From the NCBI GenBank assembly GCA_022842185.1, contig JALHQB010000048.1:1-39422 (forward strand): a stretch of DNA of 39,422 bases, given 5' to 3'. Shown here in pieces: positions 18,177 through 26,508 of the stretch. Both the position numbers and the translations under genes were made by a program. Below the pieces are notes generated by a model. That model searched no databases. It had not been told where the DNA came from and saw nothing but the letters and a program-made list of their open reading frames with translations. Source of the stretch: Acetobacteraceae bacterium (GTDB lineage Bacteria; Pseudomonadota; Alphaproteobacteria; Acetobacterales; Acetobacteraceae). The stretch's first letter is position 1; every line of letters begins with the position of its first letter.

Positions 18177-19139
18177 CTATTCCACCGTGATCCGCGCCTC
18201 ACGCACCACGCGGCCGATCTTTTCCATGTCACCGCGCAGCAGTGTGCCCATCTCGGCCGGCGTGCCGCCGACAACCTGCGAGCCGAGATCGAGCAGGCGC
18301 GCACGTCCTTCCGGCGTCCCGACGATCGCCATGAATTCGCGGTTGATGCGTTCCACGACCGGATCCGGCATGCCGGCGGGGCCGATCACCGCATACCATT
18401 CCACGATGTCGAAGCCTGGCAGCGCGGCCTCGGCGATGGTCGGCACGTCCGGCAGGTAGGGCTGGCGCTGCGCGGATGTGACGCCAAGCGCCCGCACCGC
18501 CCCCGTTCGCGCATGCGGCAGGGTCGAGCTGCCATTGCCGAACATCAGCTGGATCTCGCCGGCAACCAGCGCCGCGATCGCCGGCCCGCCGCCGCGATAG
18601 GGCACATGGACCATGTCCACGCCGGTCATCAGCTTGAACATCTCGCCCGAGATGTGCACCGCCGAACCGATGCCCGGCGAGGCGAAGGAAAGCTTGCCGG
18701 GGTTCGCCTTGCCGTAGTCGATCAATTCCCGCACCGAGTACACCGGCAGGCTTGGATGAACCGCGAGGATGTTCGCCACATCCGCCAAATGAAGGATCGG
18801 CGTGACGTCGTTCACGGGGTGGAAGGGCTGGCGTGACAGCAGCGGCGCCGAGACCAGCGTGCTGGTCACGATCCCGATGGCGTTGCCGTCCGGCGGGGAT
18901 CGCAGCAGTTCGGCGGTCCCGATCGCTCCGGAGGCGCCACCGCGATTTTCGATGACCACGGACTGGCCCAGCGCCGTCGAAAGCGGAACCTGGATGATCC
19001 GTGCCAGGATGTCCGTGGTCCCGCCGGGCGGCCAGGGGATCACCAGGCGGATCGGCCGGTTAGGCCATGCCTGCGCCGATGCTATTCGTGGCGCGGCCAT
19101 GGCTGCCACCGCACCCGACAACATTGTTCGTCTTTTCAT
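18177..19139 (-). CDS. Bug/TctC-family periplasmic solute-binding protein 1
   Basis: 320 residues; ATG 19139 has a strong GGGAGGAG ahead. The N-terminus MKRRTMLSGAVAAMAAPRIASAQA is an export signal with twin arginines, cut near Ala-Gln-Ala. Mature protein: WPNRPIRLVIPWPPGGTTDILARI (ligand-loop region), VIENRGGASGAIGTA, GYxT-like GNAIGIVTS, VPYRGGGPAIAALVAGEIQLMFGN and VPTIAEAALPGFDIVEWYAVIGPAGMP. Members bind small acids, often di- or tricarboxylates or aromatic acids, for tripartite tricarboxylate transporters. No TctA/TctB genes are near, so partner and ligand are unknown. The adjacent SDR and aconitase may be coincidental. Confidence 0.93.
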   Translation of the reverse strand: MKRRTMLSGAVAAMAAPRIASAQAWPNRPIRLVIPWPPGGTTDILARIIQVPLSTALGQSVVIENRGGASGAIGTAELLRSPPDGNAIGIVTSTLVSAPLLSRQPFHPVNDVTPILHLADVANILAVHPSLPVYSVRELIDYGKANPGKLSFASPGIGSAVHISGEMFKLMTGVDMVHVPYRGGGPAIAALVAGEIQLMFGNGSSTLPHARTGAVRALGVTSAQRQPYLPDVPTIAEAALPGFDIVEWYAVIGPAGMPDPVVERINREFMAIVGTPEGRARLLDLGSQVVGGTPAEMGTLLRGDMEKIGRVVREARITVE

Positions 19140-19155
19140 TGTTCTCTCCTCCCTC

Positions 19156-19220
19156 GAGCAGATCGCGTCTGACTGGAATCAGTCAGACGCGTGAAGATGC
19201 TCGCGCAAACAAAGGCTAGC
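19156..19220 (+). repeat. Family A element, copy 5 (compensated stem)
   Basis: GAGCAGAT, hairpin CGCGTCTGACT (19165-19175) / GGAATC / AGTCAGACGCG (19182-19192), then TGAAGATGCTCGCGCAAACAAAGGC. Relative to the other copies, C-to-T in the left arm is matched by G-to-A in the right arm. It lies between the Bug gene's ribosome-binding site and the SDR stop. Confidence 0.85.
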
Positions 19221-19229
19221 GCAGTTGAT

Positions 19230-20018
19230 TCAGCTTGCGGACCAGCCTCCATCCAACGGCAGGGTGGCCCCCGTAATGTCGTCCCCCGCCGGGCTGCACA
19301 GGAACGCGACCATGGCCGCGACCGCCTCGGGGCGCACGAATCGACGTGTCGGTTGCTTCTCGGCGAGGAAATCGCGGATGGCGGCGTCGCGGTCGGTCTC
19401 GCCGCGCGCTTCCATGTTCGCGGCGATACGCGCCTCGATCGCGGGCGTCGGCGTGGACCCCGGGCACAGCGCGTTGCACGTGATGCCGTCGCGGATCGTC
19501 TCCATCGCGACCGCGCGCGTCAGGCCGATCAGGCCGGTCTTGGTGGTGACGTACCCGACCCGCCCCGCGCTGGCGAACAGGCCATAGACCGAGGACATGT
19601 TGACGATCCGCCCCCAGCCGCGCGCGCGCATGCCGGGCAGCGCGAGCCGGATCGCGTGGAACGGGGCGGAGAGATTCACCGCCAAATCCGCCTCCCACGC
19701 CGCCGCGGTCATCGCCTCGATCGGCATGAGGTGCCGGGTCACCGCGTTGTTGACCAGGATATCGGGCGCTTCGCCCACCGCGCCCAGCAACGCCGCGACG
19801 CCGCCGGGTGACGAGAGATCCGCCTGGTGATAGGCGACGGCGACAGCATGGCGGCTGGCGATATCGGCGGCGAGTGCGGCGCCTTCTTCCGCTGGCGCCA
19901 GGCCGTGGATCGTCACGGTGCAGCCGCTGGCGGCGAGGCGTTCGGCGATGGCCAGGCCGATGCCGCCGGTCGAGCCGGTCACCAGCGCAGCCCTTCCGGC
20001 CAAGCCGCCATCGCCCAT
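19230..20018 (-). CDS. Short-chain dehydrogenase, 3-hydroxybutyrate-dehydrogenase-like
   Basis: 262 residues from ATG 20018, which places the NAD-binding motif TGSTGGIG at 14-21 as usual; an ATG 18 codons upstream is less likely. Catalytic Ser143, Tyr156 and Lys160 (YVTTK) are present. NNAV replaces the common NNAG at 90-93. The C-terminal half (NALCPGSTPTPAIEARI, then DFLAEKQPTRRFVRPEAVAAMVAFLCS and ITGATLPLDGGW) strongly resembles D-3-hydroxybutyrate dehydrogenases. These oxidise 3-hydroxybutyrate to acetoacetate with NAD in poly-hydroxybutyrate use. SDR substrates are hard to predict; other hydroxyacids or ketones remain possible. It is a single gene, flanked by repeat elements on both sides. 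Confidence 0.85.
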   Translation of the reverse strand: MGDGGLAGRAALVTGSTGGIGLAIAERLAASGCTVTIHGLAPAEEGAALAADIASRHAVAVAYHQADLSSPGGVAALLGAVGEAPDILVNNAVTRHLMPIEAMTAAAWEADLAVNLSAPFHAIRLALPGMRARGWGRIVNMSSVYGLFASAGRVGYVTTKTGLIGLTRAVAMETIRDGITCNALCPGSTPTPAIEARIAANMEARGETDRDAAIRDFLAEKQPTRRFVRPEAVAAMVAFLCSPAGDDITGATLPLDGGWSAS

Positions 20019-20263
20019 GATCACGCCTCCGCGGTCCTCGGACCAGTCGCCTGTCCGGCTGAACCGAATCAAACGCAGCCCGATGCAGGGCCGTCAAGCG
20101 AGCAGGGTAAGCGCGCCCCCGAAACACCAACGCCGACCGCCACACCGGAACGCAGTCTCAACCGTGGTGGGCGAAGGTCATTACCGTTCATTGCGCCTGT
20201 CCGAAGGCGGCCGGGATTCGGTCTCGCTCTGCAAAAAAGCGCTTCGCCTTCAGCGGGCCGCCT
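20019..20263. other. Gap between the SDR start and a family A element
   Basis: No convincing gene. With copy 6 it makes about 345 bases between the SDR and the PfkB kinase. GCAAAAAAGCGCTTCGCC near 20230 lies next to the repeat, and promoter elements for the SDR should lie in 20030-20150. None could be named. Confidence 0.4.
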
Positions 20264-20367
20264 ACAGCAGTTTGCGCCCGATCGTGCTGGCAAAAACTGC
20301 TCTACGCCTGTGCTCGAGCGAGCGTCTTCACGCGCCTGACTGCTTCAGTCAGGCGCGATCCGATCTA
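20264..20367 (-). repeat. Family A element, copy 6 (supplies a stop codon)
   Basis: Read on the minus strand: TAGATCGGAT, where TAG (20367-20365) is the kinase stop. Hairpin 2 is CGCGCCTGACT / GAAGC / AGTCAGGCGCG (20331-20357 on plus). The linker TGAAGACGCTCGCTCGAGCACAGG leads to hairpin 1 with AGCAGTTT/AAACTGCT ends (20266-20301). Confidence 0.85.
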
Positions 20368-21345
20368 ACGCGCCTTGCCGACCAGCGCCATCAGGTCCGC
20401 CTGCGGACGTGCCCCGAAATGAGAGATCGCCTCGGCCGCCGCCACCGACGCCCAGCGCCCGCATTCCGCCAACTCGCGCCCCGCCGTCAGCGCCGCGAGG
20501 AAGCCGGCGGCATAGGCATCACCCGCCCCCGTCGTGTCCACCACCGTCGTCGGTTCGGCGGCGACCGCATGCGCCGCGCCGGAGGTCAGGATCAGACTGC
20601 CCTTCTCGCTGCGCGTCAGCGCAGCCAGACCGACCTCGGACTGGGCGATGGTCGCCGCGGCATCGAAATTGTCGGTCTGGTACAGCGCACAGATCTCGGC
20701 CTCATTGGCGAACAGGATGTCGGCTTCGTCGCGCACGAAGGCGCGGAAGGCGTCGCGGTGGCGTTCGACGCAGAACGGGTCCGACAGGGTGATCGCCACG
20801 CGCCGCCCGGCCGCATGCGCAATGCGCGCCGCACCGCGGAAGGCGGCCTGCGCGGCCGGCGGATCGAACAGGTAGCCTTCCAGATACGTCACCTGCGCCG
20901 CGGCAATCGCGTCATGGTCCAGGTCGGCCTCTCCAAAGGTCACGCATGCGCCGAGGAAGGTGTTCATCGTCCGTTGCCCGTCCGGCGTCACCAGAATCAG
21001 GCAGCGCGCGGTCGGCGCCCCGCCGGCCAGCGGCGCCGTCGGGAACGTCACGCCGGCGGCGGTGATGTCGTGGCGAAACACCTCGCCCAGCGCATCATCC
21101 GCCACCTTGCCGAGGTAGCCGACCTTCGCCCCCAGCGCGGCCGCCACGGCGCAGGTGTTCGCCGCCGATCCGCCGCTGCTTTCGACACCCGGCCCCATGT
21201 CGCCATAGATCCGCTCGGCGTCGTCCGGGCCGATCAGCGCCATGCCTCCCTTGGCCATGCCGTGGCGGGCGAGGAAGGCGTCCTCGGACCGCGCCAGCAC
21301 GTCCACAATGGCGTTGCCGATGCCGAGGATGTCGAGGCTGGTCAT
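20365..21345 (-). CDS. PfkB-family carbohydrate/nucleoside kinase (adenosine-kinase-like)
   Basis: 326 residues; ATG 21345 has GGAAGGCGA just upstream. It starts LDILGIGNAIVDVLARSED and has SSGGSAANTCAVAAALGAKVGYLGKV near 57-82 (first PfkB signature, with the substrate-binding GG). The second signature is DTTGAGDAYAAGFL at 270-283 with the catalytic base Asp276. It phosphorylates a sugar or nucleoside with ATP in the cytosol. Sequences of this kind in alphaproteobacteria are often annotated adenosine kinase, but the substrate is not proven by motif. The preceding DNA (21374-21474) and its stop are both family A elements, so the gene is bracketed by two copies in the same orientation. Confidence 0.88.
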   Translation of the reverse strand: MTSLDILGIGNAIVDVLARSEDAFLARHGMAKGGMALIGPDDAERIYGDMGPGVESSGGSAANTCAVAAALGAKVGYLGKVADDALGEVFRHDITAAGVTFPTAPLAGGAPTARCLILVTPDGQRTMNTFLGACVTFGEADLDHDAIAAAQVTYLEGYLFDPPAAQAAFRGAARIAHAAGRRVAITLSDPFCVERHRDAFRAFVRDEADILFANEAEICALYQTDNFDAAATIAQSEVGLAALTRSEKGSLILTSGAAHAVAAEPTTVVDTTGAGDAYAAGFLAALTAGRELAECGRWASVAAAEAISHFGARPQADLMALVGKAR

Positions 21346-21373
21346 GGGGTATCGCCTTCCGAATGGGTGGGCT

Positions 21374-21475
21374 CCTTCTGCGCCAGACCGCGCTGGCACA
21401 GAAGGTTCTAAGCCATTGTTTGATCGAGCATCTTCACGCGCCGGGCTGATTCCAGCCAGGTGCGATCTGCTCTAG
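21374..21475 (-). repeat. Family A element, copy 7 (both hairpins)
   Basis: On the minus strand: CTAGAGCAGATCGCACC, hairpin 2 with GGCT / GGAATC / AGCC, linker GCGTGAAGATGCTCGATCAAACAATGGC, then hairpin 1 CTTCTGTGCCAG / CGCGGT / CTGGCGCAGAAG (plus 21375-21404; 12-bp stem with one wobble pair). It lies between the AEC gene and the kinase start. Confidence 0.88.
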
Positions 21476-21522
21476 CGGCGGAGAGACAAGCGGGCAACCG
21501 CGGACCGCCCTTTCCCCGGCTG

Positions 21523-22437
21523 TCACGGCGCGACCAGCCACACCCAGAACGGCAGGGTGGCGATCGCCGCGATGTGCTCCGTCGTGGTGATCGCCGCCAT
21601 CAGCGGCGCATCCCCGCCCATGGCGCGCGCCATGACATAGGATGTGGCGGCCGTCGGCAGCGCCATGAAGATGACCGCGACCGCCATCGCCAGCGGCGGC
21701 ACGCCCAATGCGAGGCACAGCGCCCAGGTCAGCGCCGGCATCACCGCGAGCTTGAGTACGCCCGTCACCGCCTGCGTCCCCACCCGGTCGGTGAAACTTT
21801 CCAGCGACAGCGCCGCGCCGACGCAGAGCAGCCCGAGCGCGACGGAAGCGCGCCCCAGCGTCTGCACGGTGGGCGAAAGCCCCGCCGGCAACCCGCCGAG
21901 CGCGGCGATGCCGAAGCCGATCCCCACCGCCAACAGCAGCGGGTTCAGCGCCAACTGCCGCAACACCAGCGCCGGTCGCGGCGGCCCGCGCTTGCCGTCG
22001 AAGGCGAACGCCAAGGTCGTCACCGTCTGCACGAAGGGCACGATGATGCCGGTGGCCACCGCGCCGAAACCGACGCCCTCGGGCCCGAACAGCGCGCCGA
22101 CGATGGCGAAGCCCATCAGGTTGTTGAAGCGGATGCCGCCCTGCAGCACCGACGTCATGGCCGGATGTCCATGGCCCAGCGATCGGGCCAGCAGCACCGA
22201 CACAACGGTGCCGAGCGCCAGCGCCACCCAGATGGCGACCGCGATGCGCCCCAGCGGCAAGGCGCCAAGGTCCAGCGGCGACAGTGCGGCGACGATCAGG
22301 GACGGCAGCAGCACCCAGTAGATCAGGCGTTCCATCCCCGCCCAGACGGTGTCGTCGCGCAGCAGCCGCCGCTTCAGCAGGGCACCGAGGGCGAGCAGCG
22401 CGAAGGCGGGGACGAAGGCATCGAGCCAGGCGTTCAT
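21523..22437 (-). CDS. AEC-family (auxin efflux carrier type) transporter
   Basis: 304 residues from ATG 22437; a GTG three codons upstream is also open. About ten hydrophobic helices are spread over the whole chain: FVPAFALLALGALLKRRLL, RLIYWVLLPSLIVAAL, IRFNNLMGFAIVGALFGPEGVGFGAV and VPPLAMAVAVIFMALPTAATSYVMARAMGG. The break LPTAATSYVMA in the C-terminal half and NN in the middle fit the family fold. Bacterial AEC proteins include malonate, malate and other carboxylate transporters (MdcF-like); the substrate is not predictable here. The lipoprotein gene ends 16 bases upstream on the same strand, suggesting one transcript. Confidence 0.88.
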   Translation of the reverse strand: MNAWLDAFVPAFALLALGALLKRRLLRDDTVWAGMERLIYWVLLPSLIVAALSPLDLGALPLGRIAVAIWVALALGTVVSVLLARSLGHGHPAMTSVLQGGIRFNNLMGFAIVGALFGPEGVGFGAVATGIIVPFVQTVTTLAFAFDGKRGPPRPALVLRQLALNPLLLAVGIGFGIAALGGLPAGLSPTVQTLGRASVALGLLCVGAALSLESFTDRVGTQAVTGVLKLAVMPALTWALCLALGVPPLAMAVAVIFMALPTAATSYVMARAMGGDAPLMAAITTTEHIAAIATLPFWVWLVAP

Positions 22438-22453
22438 GCGCGGCACATTGCAA

Positions 22454-22984
22454 TCACAAGCGCGGCCCGGGCGCCGCCCAGGGTGCGGACGCCGGCGCCG
22501 CGGCCACCGCGGACAGGCAGGCGGCCTCGGTCACGCCCTCGGCGCCGCCCAGGGCACGTGCCGCGGCATGGGCCACGACCAGGGACGGGCCCTCGGCATA
22601 CAGGATGACATCGAGCCGACATGCGGGCGCCTCATACAACCAGACCTCGGCCGCGCCTTCAGGGCGGCGGATCGAAGCGTCGCCCAGCATGCGCCGCACC
22701 TGGTCGGCGGTCACCCCGACCAGTGCGGCGGCCGTGCCTGGTGGCCCGCTGCCGCGCGATCGCGACGCGCCGGGAGCGAGATTCGGTGCCGGCATCATAC
22801 CCGGCGCCACGGCGGCGGCCGTATTGGCTGCCGGTGTGCCGCGGGGCGCCTGGCCCACCAGGGTCTGGCTGGCGCGCGTGGATTCGAGCGCATGCCGCAT
22901 CAGGGCGGCCGCCTCCTCGCCGGTGTCGGACGCACAGCCGAGCGCAAGCAGGGGCAGGACCAGGGCGCGCGGCAGGCCGGACAT
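22454..22984 (-). CDS. Predicted lipoprotein, 176 residues
   Basis: The N-terminus MSGLPRALVLPLLALGCASDTG is a short lipoprotein signal; Cys17 would be lipidated after cleavage (-3 to -1 is Ala-Leu-Gly, slightly off consensus). A Pro/Ala-rich linker runs to about residue 90. A C-terminal domain follows: ALVGVTADQVRRMLGDASIRRPEGAAEVWLYEAPACRLDVILYAEG. The pattern of a threshold-like 'VTADQVRRMLG' helix and 'EVWLYEAPACRLDVILY' strands recalls the small outer-membrane-lipoprotein fold of the SmpA/BamE type, but this is only a resemblance. It probably faces the periplasm. No named family was recognised. Confidence 0.65.
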   Translation of the reverse strand: MSGLPRALVLPLLALGCASDTGEEAAALMRHALESTRASQTLVGQAPRGTPAANTAAAVAPGMMPAPNLAPGASRSRGSGPPGTAAALVGVTADQVRRMLGDASIRRPEGAAEVWLYEAPACRLDVILYAEGPSLVVAHAAARALGGAEGVTEAACLSAVAAAPASAPWAAPGPRL

Positions 22985-23104
22985 GGCAGGGACGGGTCAA
23001 ACCTGCCGGCGGCCAGGGCCAACCGGTGTGGTGTCAGGGATGGCTGAAGCGGGCCGGCGCGTTGCGGCCCGAGGCGGTTCCCCGCTTCGCGCCGGCGGGG
23101 AGCT

Positions 23105-23764
23105 TCAAGCGTCGGCGGGTTCCGTGCTGCGCGGCGCCGGGGCGATGCGCGCGGACGACGTGGCGGCCGAAGCCTCGGTGATCATCTCCATCTTGCCGGA
23201 GAGCTGGCCGCCATCCTCGACCGACAGGCGGCGCGACCGAGCCACGCCGATCACCCGGCCGGTGGCCCGGATGGTCAGGCTGCCATTGACGGTCAGGGAG
23301 CCATCGAACACGCCGGCGATCTCGGCGTCTTCGACCTCGACCTCACCCTTGAAGACGCCGGAATGGGTGATGACCAGTTCCTGCGCCTGCAGCAGCTGGC
23401 TTTCCATGGTGCCTTCGATGATCAGCTTTTCCGCCTCGGTCACCGTGCCCTGGAGGCTGATCCCCTTGCCGACCACCAGCGTGCGGCGCTCGACCGTTTC
23501 AGGGCGGGGCGTGGGCGCGCGCGGCGACCCGGCGGCGGTGGGCGCACCCGGCCGGGGAACGCCGGCGCTGGCTGGCGCCGAATTCGGCCGGGGCGCCGTC
23601 GGGCCGGCGGAGGCCGCCGGGGCGGTGCTCACCGGCGCGGCCCCTGCCGGGCGGAAGGGCGGCATGGCAAGGTCGGGATCGCGCGCAGCCGGAATCGTCG
23701 TGGGTGCGCCTTCGCTCCCGGTGGTCCCAGTGGCCGGCTCGTCCTTGCGGCGGAACAGCGACAT
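23105..23764 (-). CDS. Bactofilin (polymer-forming cytoskeletal protein)
   Basis: 219 residues; ATG 23764 (MSLFRRKDEP) with GGGAG upstream is chosen over an ATG nine codons before it. A disordered Pro/Ala-rich N-terminal half (to ~95) precedes the bactofilin beta-helix: RTLVVGKGISLQGTVTEAEKLIIEGTMESQLLQAQELVITHSGVFKGEVEVEDAEIAGVFDGSLTVNGSLTIRATGRVIG (~97-180), with a repeat every few strands. A short tail follows. Bactofilins self-assemble without nucleotide into filaments under the membrane and help place cell-wall or stalk machinery. The N-terminal linker is longer than in many homologues. The EI24-like gene starts upstream on the same strand, 87 bases away. Confidence 0.92.
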   Translation of the reverse strand: MSLFRRKDEPATGTTGSEGAPTTIPAARDPDLAMPPFRPAGAAPVSTAPAASAGPTAPRPNSAPASAGVPRPGAPTAAGSPRAPTPRPETVERRTLVVGKGISLQGTVTEAEKLIIEGTMESQLLQAQELVITHSGVFKGEVEVEDAEIAGVFDGSLTVNGSLTIRATGRVIGVARSRRLSVEDGGQLSGKMEMITEASAATSSARIAPAPRSTEPADA

Positions 23765-23851
23765 CGCAGACTCCCTCGATTCCAAAAGCATTGTGATTGG
23801 CCTGGTCGGGCTAGCACGCGCCGTTCGGCAGGGACAACGCCAAGACCCGTT

Positions 23852-24532
23852 TTATCCCCAGGATTCGCGTAACTCATCGCCTGTTGATCGATGCAGCAAG
23901 TGTACCGCGGCCGCCGTGCCAAGCACAGGCACCAAAAGGTTGAGAAGCGGCACCAGCGCCATCAACGCCAACAGCAGCCCGAGAACCCAGCCCGACAGCC
24001 GGACACGCCGCCAAGCCAGCCGCGCCCCGGTCATATCCATGCGTAGAAGGGCGGTCTGTTGCACCATCCCCGCTCCGAGCGCATGGGCCGACACCAGGAG
24101 AGCCAGGGCGAACCCCACCACCGGGATGAACAGCAACGGCAGCAGCACGATCTGAATCACCAGGAGGCGTAAGCCGAACCGCAGTCCGAAGGCCACCTGC
24201 ACAGCGACCGATGCGCCCTTCGGCGGTGGCAGTCCGGGATAATATCGGCGCTCCACGGCCGCAGCCACCGGTTCCACCAGCTGGGACGCGATGGCAGCGG
24301 CGACAGGCAGGAACAGCCACCAGGCCAGCAAAAGCCCGACCGCACCACCGGCGGCCTGGGCAACCCAGGACAACCAGGCAGCGTCGCCGGACGCGGCCCA
24401 GGCCGCGGCTTCGATGGCCCCCCAGAGCAGCAGCACAATGGCGAGGGCGGCCCCGAGCACGCCCAGCAGCATCGGCCGGCGGAAAGCGGGATCGCCGATC
24501 TGGCGGAGCGCGAGAAGCAGGGCTGTGGGCAT
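23852..24532 (-). CDS. EI24/CysZ-like membrane protein
   Basis: 226 residues from ATG 24532 (MPTALLLALRQIGDPAFRRPMLLGVLGAALAIVLLLWG). At least four hydrophobic segments: ~20-42, 58-85, 120-150 (VIQIVLLPLLFIPVVGFALALLVSAHALG) and 180-205. FLPVAAAIASQLVEPVAAAVERRYYPGLPPP lies between helices 2 and 3 and is typical of the EI24 domain, shared with the CysZ sulfate transporter. The role is not certain; sulfate uptake is only a family possibility, and no cys genes are nearby. ATG start is the first that leaves a normal amphipathic N-terminus. It is divergent from the Bug protein 2 gene. Confidence 0.8.
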   Translation of the reverse strand: MPTALLLALRQIGDPAFRRPMLLGVLGAALAIVLLLWGAIEAAAWAASGDAAWLSWVAQAAGGAVGLLLAWWLFLPVAAAIASQLVEPVAAAVERRYYPGLPPPKGASVAVQVAFGLRFGLRLLVIQIVLLPLLFIPVVGFALALLVSAHALGAGMVQQTALLRMDMTGARLAWRRVRLSGWVLGLLLALMALVPLLNLLVPVLGTAAAVHLLHRSTGDELRESWG

Positions 24533-24800
24533 GGTGGACCTACATGGTGGCGCTTGCCGTGGAATGGAAAGGTTCGTCCGATAAAACGACGGGCCGTCAA
24601 TCCGGGTGACGCGCCCCCGGCACCCAGCAGCTTGCATGCCGGCAGACCCCTTGGCGCCACCCGGCCCCCGCGCCAGATTGCCGCGCGATGTTGGTGGTCC
24701 GATTTTGGCGCCCGGGTGAACCGGTTCGCCAGCCGAGGCCAAGACCGAGGTGACAAGGCGGTATCGCCCGTTCGTCACCCAATCGGAAGGGAGCGCGACC
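24533..24800. other. Divergent promoter region
   Basis: 268 bases between the EI24-like gene (leftward) and Bug protein 2 (rightward). AAGGGAG at 24787-24793 is the ribosome-binding site of the latter. Promoter elements were not identified. Confidence 0.4.
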
Positions 24801-25769
24801 ATGATCGGACGGCGAAGCGCGGTCGTGGCCGGAATGGCCCTGACAGGGGGTACGACCCATGCGCAGGCCCAGCCTTCCTGGCCCGACCGCCCCATCCGCA
24901 TGATCGTCGGCTACCCCGCCGGCGGCCCCTCGGACGTCTTCGCGCGGCTGGTCGCCGGCCAGACCGTCCCGCGCCTCGGCCAGAACGTCGTCGTGGAGAA
25001 CCGGCCCGGCGGCGGCGCCGTGCTGGCGAGCGAAACCGCCGCCCGCGCCGCGCCCGACGGCCTGACCTGGCTGCATGTGGACAACGGAATCCTGGTCTAT
25101 AATCCGGCGCTCTACGCGCGGCTGCCCTACGACCCGGACCGCGACTTCGCCAATGTCGGCTTCATCGGCCGGTTTCCGCTGTACATCGTCTGCCGCGCCG
25201 AAGCGCCATGGGCAGATTTCCGCGCGCTGGTCACCGCAAGCCACAGCCAGGCGCCGACCTATGGCAGCCCGGCGGTTGCGTCCCCGCACCACCTGGCGAT
25301 GGAACTGGTCAAGCGCCGGTCGGGCCTGGCGGCGGACCATGTCCCGTACCGGGGCGGGCAGGCGGCGATGCAGGATCTGCTCGCCGGCAGCATCGACCTG
25401 GTGATGATCGATACCGCCACCGGACTGCCCTTCATCCGCGATGGCCGCGTGCGCGCCATCGCCGTGCTGACCGAAGGCCGCACGGCCGAGGCGCCGGCGG
25501 TACCAACGATGCGCGAACTCGGCTTCGATGCCGTCGCCTTTGGCTGGCAGGGGGTCAGTGTGCCGAAGGCGGTCCCGGCCGTGATCGTCGAGCGGCTGAA
25601 CGCCGAGTTGGTCCGCGCCATGGCATCCGATGAGATTCGGCTGCGCACCCGGGCGCTGGGCATCCAGACCACGGCCTGGTCGGCGGACGAATTCGGCGCT
25701 TTCGTCGCGTCCGAGAACGCCTTGTGGCGGCCGCTGATCCGCGATCTGGGCATCCGGCTCGACTCTTGA
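24801..25769 (+). CDS. Bug/TctC-family periplasmic solute-binding protein 2
   Basis: 322 residues; ATG 24801 with AAGGGAG eight bases before is preferred to the in-frame ATG at 24750. The signal peptide MIGRRSAVVAGMALTGGTTHAQAQ has twin arginines and is cut near Ala-Gln-Ala. Then WPDRPIRMIVGYPAGGPSDVFARLVA (ligand loop), VVENRPGGGAVLASETAA, GYxT-like DGLTWLHVDNG, VPYRGGQAAMQDLLAGSIDLVMIDTATG and VPTMRELGFDAVAFGWQGVSVPKAVP. It shares only family features with the other two Bug proteins here, so the three are not recent copies. No membrane subunits are adjacent. The next gene starts 31 bases after its stop. Confidence 0.93.
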   Translation: MIGRRSAVVAGMALTGGTTHAQAQPSWPDRPIRMIVGYPAGGPSDVFARLVAGQTVPRLGQNVVVENRPGGGAVLASETAARAAPDGLTWLHVDNGILVYNPALYARLPYDPDRDFANVGFIGRFPLYIVCRAEAPWADFRALVTASHSQAPTYGSPAVASPHHLAMELVKRRSGLAADHVPYRGGQAAMQDLLAGSIDLVMIDTATGLPFIRDGRVRAIAVLTEGRTAEAPAVPTMRELGFDAVAFGWQGVSVPKAVPAVIVERLNAELVRAMASDEIRLRTRALGIQTTAWSADEFGAFVASENALWRPLIRDLGIRLDS

Positions 25770-25800
25770 CCAGCGAAGCTGGCGGGCCAAACTCGCGGCC

Positions 25801-26031
25801 ATGACACGGCGAAGCTGGATGTTCGGCCTGATGGCCTGTGCCACCGCGCTGCCGGCTATGGCCAGCGAAGGCGCGGTGCAGCGTGGCGGCCATGCGGTCG
25901 AACGCGGTGCGCGGCGCACCGGCGGGGCGATCCAGCGCGGCGCCCGGCGCACCGGAACAGCGCTGGAACGCGCCGCGGGTTGGACCGGCGAACGGCTGCG
26001 CCGGGCCGGACGCTGGGCCTTCGGCAATTGA
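25801..26031 (+). CDS. Small exported protein with basic 11-residue repeats
   Basis: 76 residues. MTRRSWMFGLMACATALPAMASEG is an export signal, with RRSW possibly a weak Tat motif. The mature chain is about 50 residues of 11-residue repeats: RGARRTGGAIQ, RGARRTGTALE, RAAGWTGERLR, RAGRW. It has about 13 Arg and few acidic residues, so it is strongly basic and should form an amphipathic helix. No ribosome-binding site is clear. No known family was recognised. The same repeat with changed charge is in the next gene, so the two are paralogues. Confidence 0.6.
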   Translation: MTRRSWMFGLMACATALPAMASEGAVQRGGHAVERGARRTGGAIQRGARRTGTALERAAGWTGERLRRAGRWAFGN

Positions 26032-26104
26032 TGGTGTCGCCGCGTTGTCGCCACGCGGTCGGGCCATCATCTTTCTTGTCGCCACCCGACCCGCGGAGCA
26101 TCCG

Positions 26105-26470
26105 ATGCGACCCGTTTCCACGATCCTGACCTTGGCGCTCGCCGCTTTCCCCGCCTTTGCGCAGCCCGCCGGCAGCCTGCCGCCACCAGTGCCGCGCGCC
26201 GTCGAACCCCCCCAGGCCGCCGCCCCGCCGCCCTATTCGAATACGACCCGCGAGCCGGGCGTGGCCGAACGCAGCGGCGCCGCGATCGACCGTGCGGCGG
26301 ACCAGACCGGCCAGGCGCTGGGACGCGCGGCGGAGGAGACCGGTTCGGCCCTGGGGCGCGCCATGCGTTGGACCGGGGAGCGGATGCAGGGCGCCGGCGA
26401 CTGGACCGCGCGGCAGGGCGAACGGATGGCGGCCCCGCCACCGGCCGAACGCACGGCGCCGCGCGAATAG
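26105..26470 (+). CDS. Small exported protein with 11-residue repeats, paralogue of the preceding gene
   Basis: 121 residues from ATG 26105. The signal peptide MRPVSTILTLALAAFPAFAQPA would be cut at Ala-Phe-Ala. A Pro-rich linker to ~50 precedes repeats RSGAAID, RAADQTGQALG, RAAEETGSALG, RAMRWTGERMQ, GAGDWTARQGE. These align without gaps to the repeats of the upstream protein (RAxxTGxALxRAMxWTGERM vs RAxxTGTALERAxGWTGERL), but RR positions there are DQ and EE here. The tail PPPAERTAPRE is disordered. Function unknown; exported helix, perhaps binding membrane, nucleic acid or the basic partner. Confidence 0.65.
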   Translation: MRPVSTILTLALAAFPAFAQPAGSLPPPVPRAVEPPQAAAPPPYSNTTREPGVAERSGAAIDRAADQTGQALGRAAEETGSALGRAMRWTGERMQGAGDWTARQGERMAAPPPAERTAPRE

Positions 26471-26508
26471 GCCGAGGCACCCGCCCGGCATGCAATACTG
26501 CCGATGAC

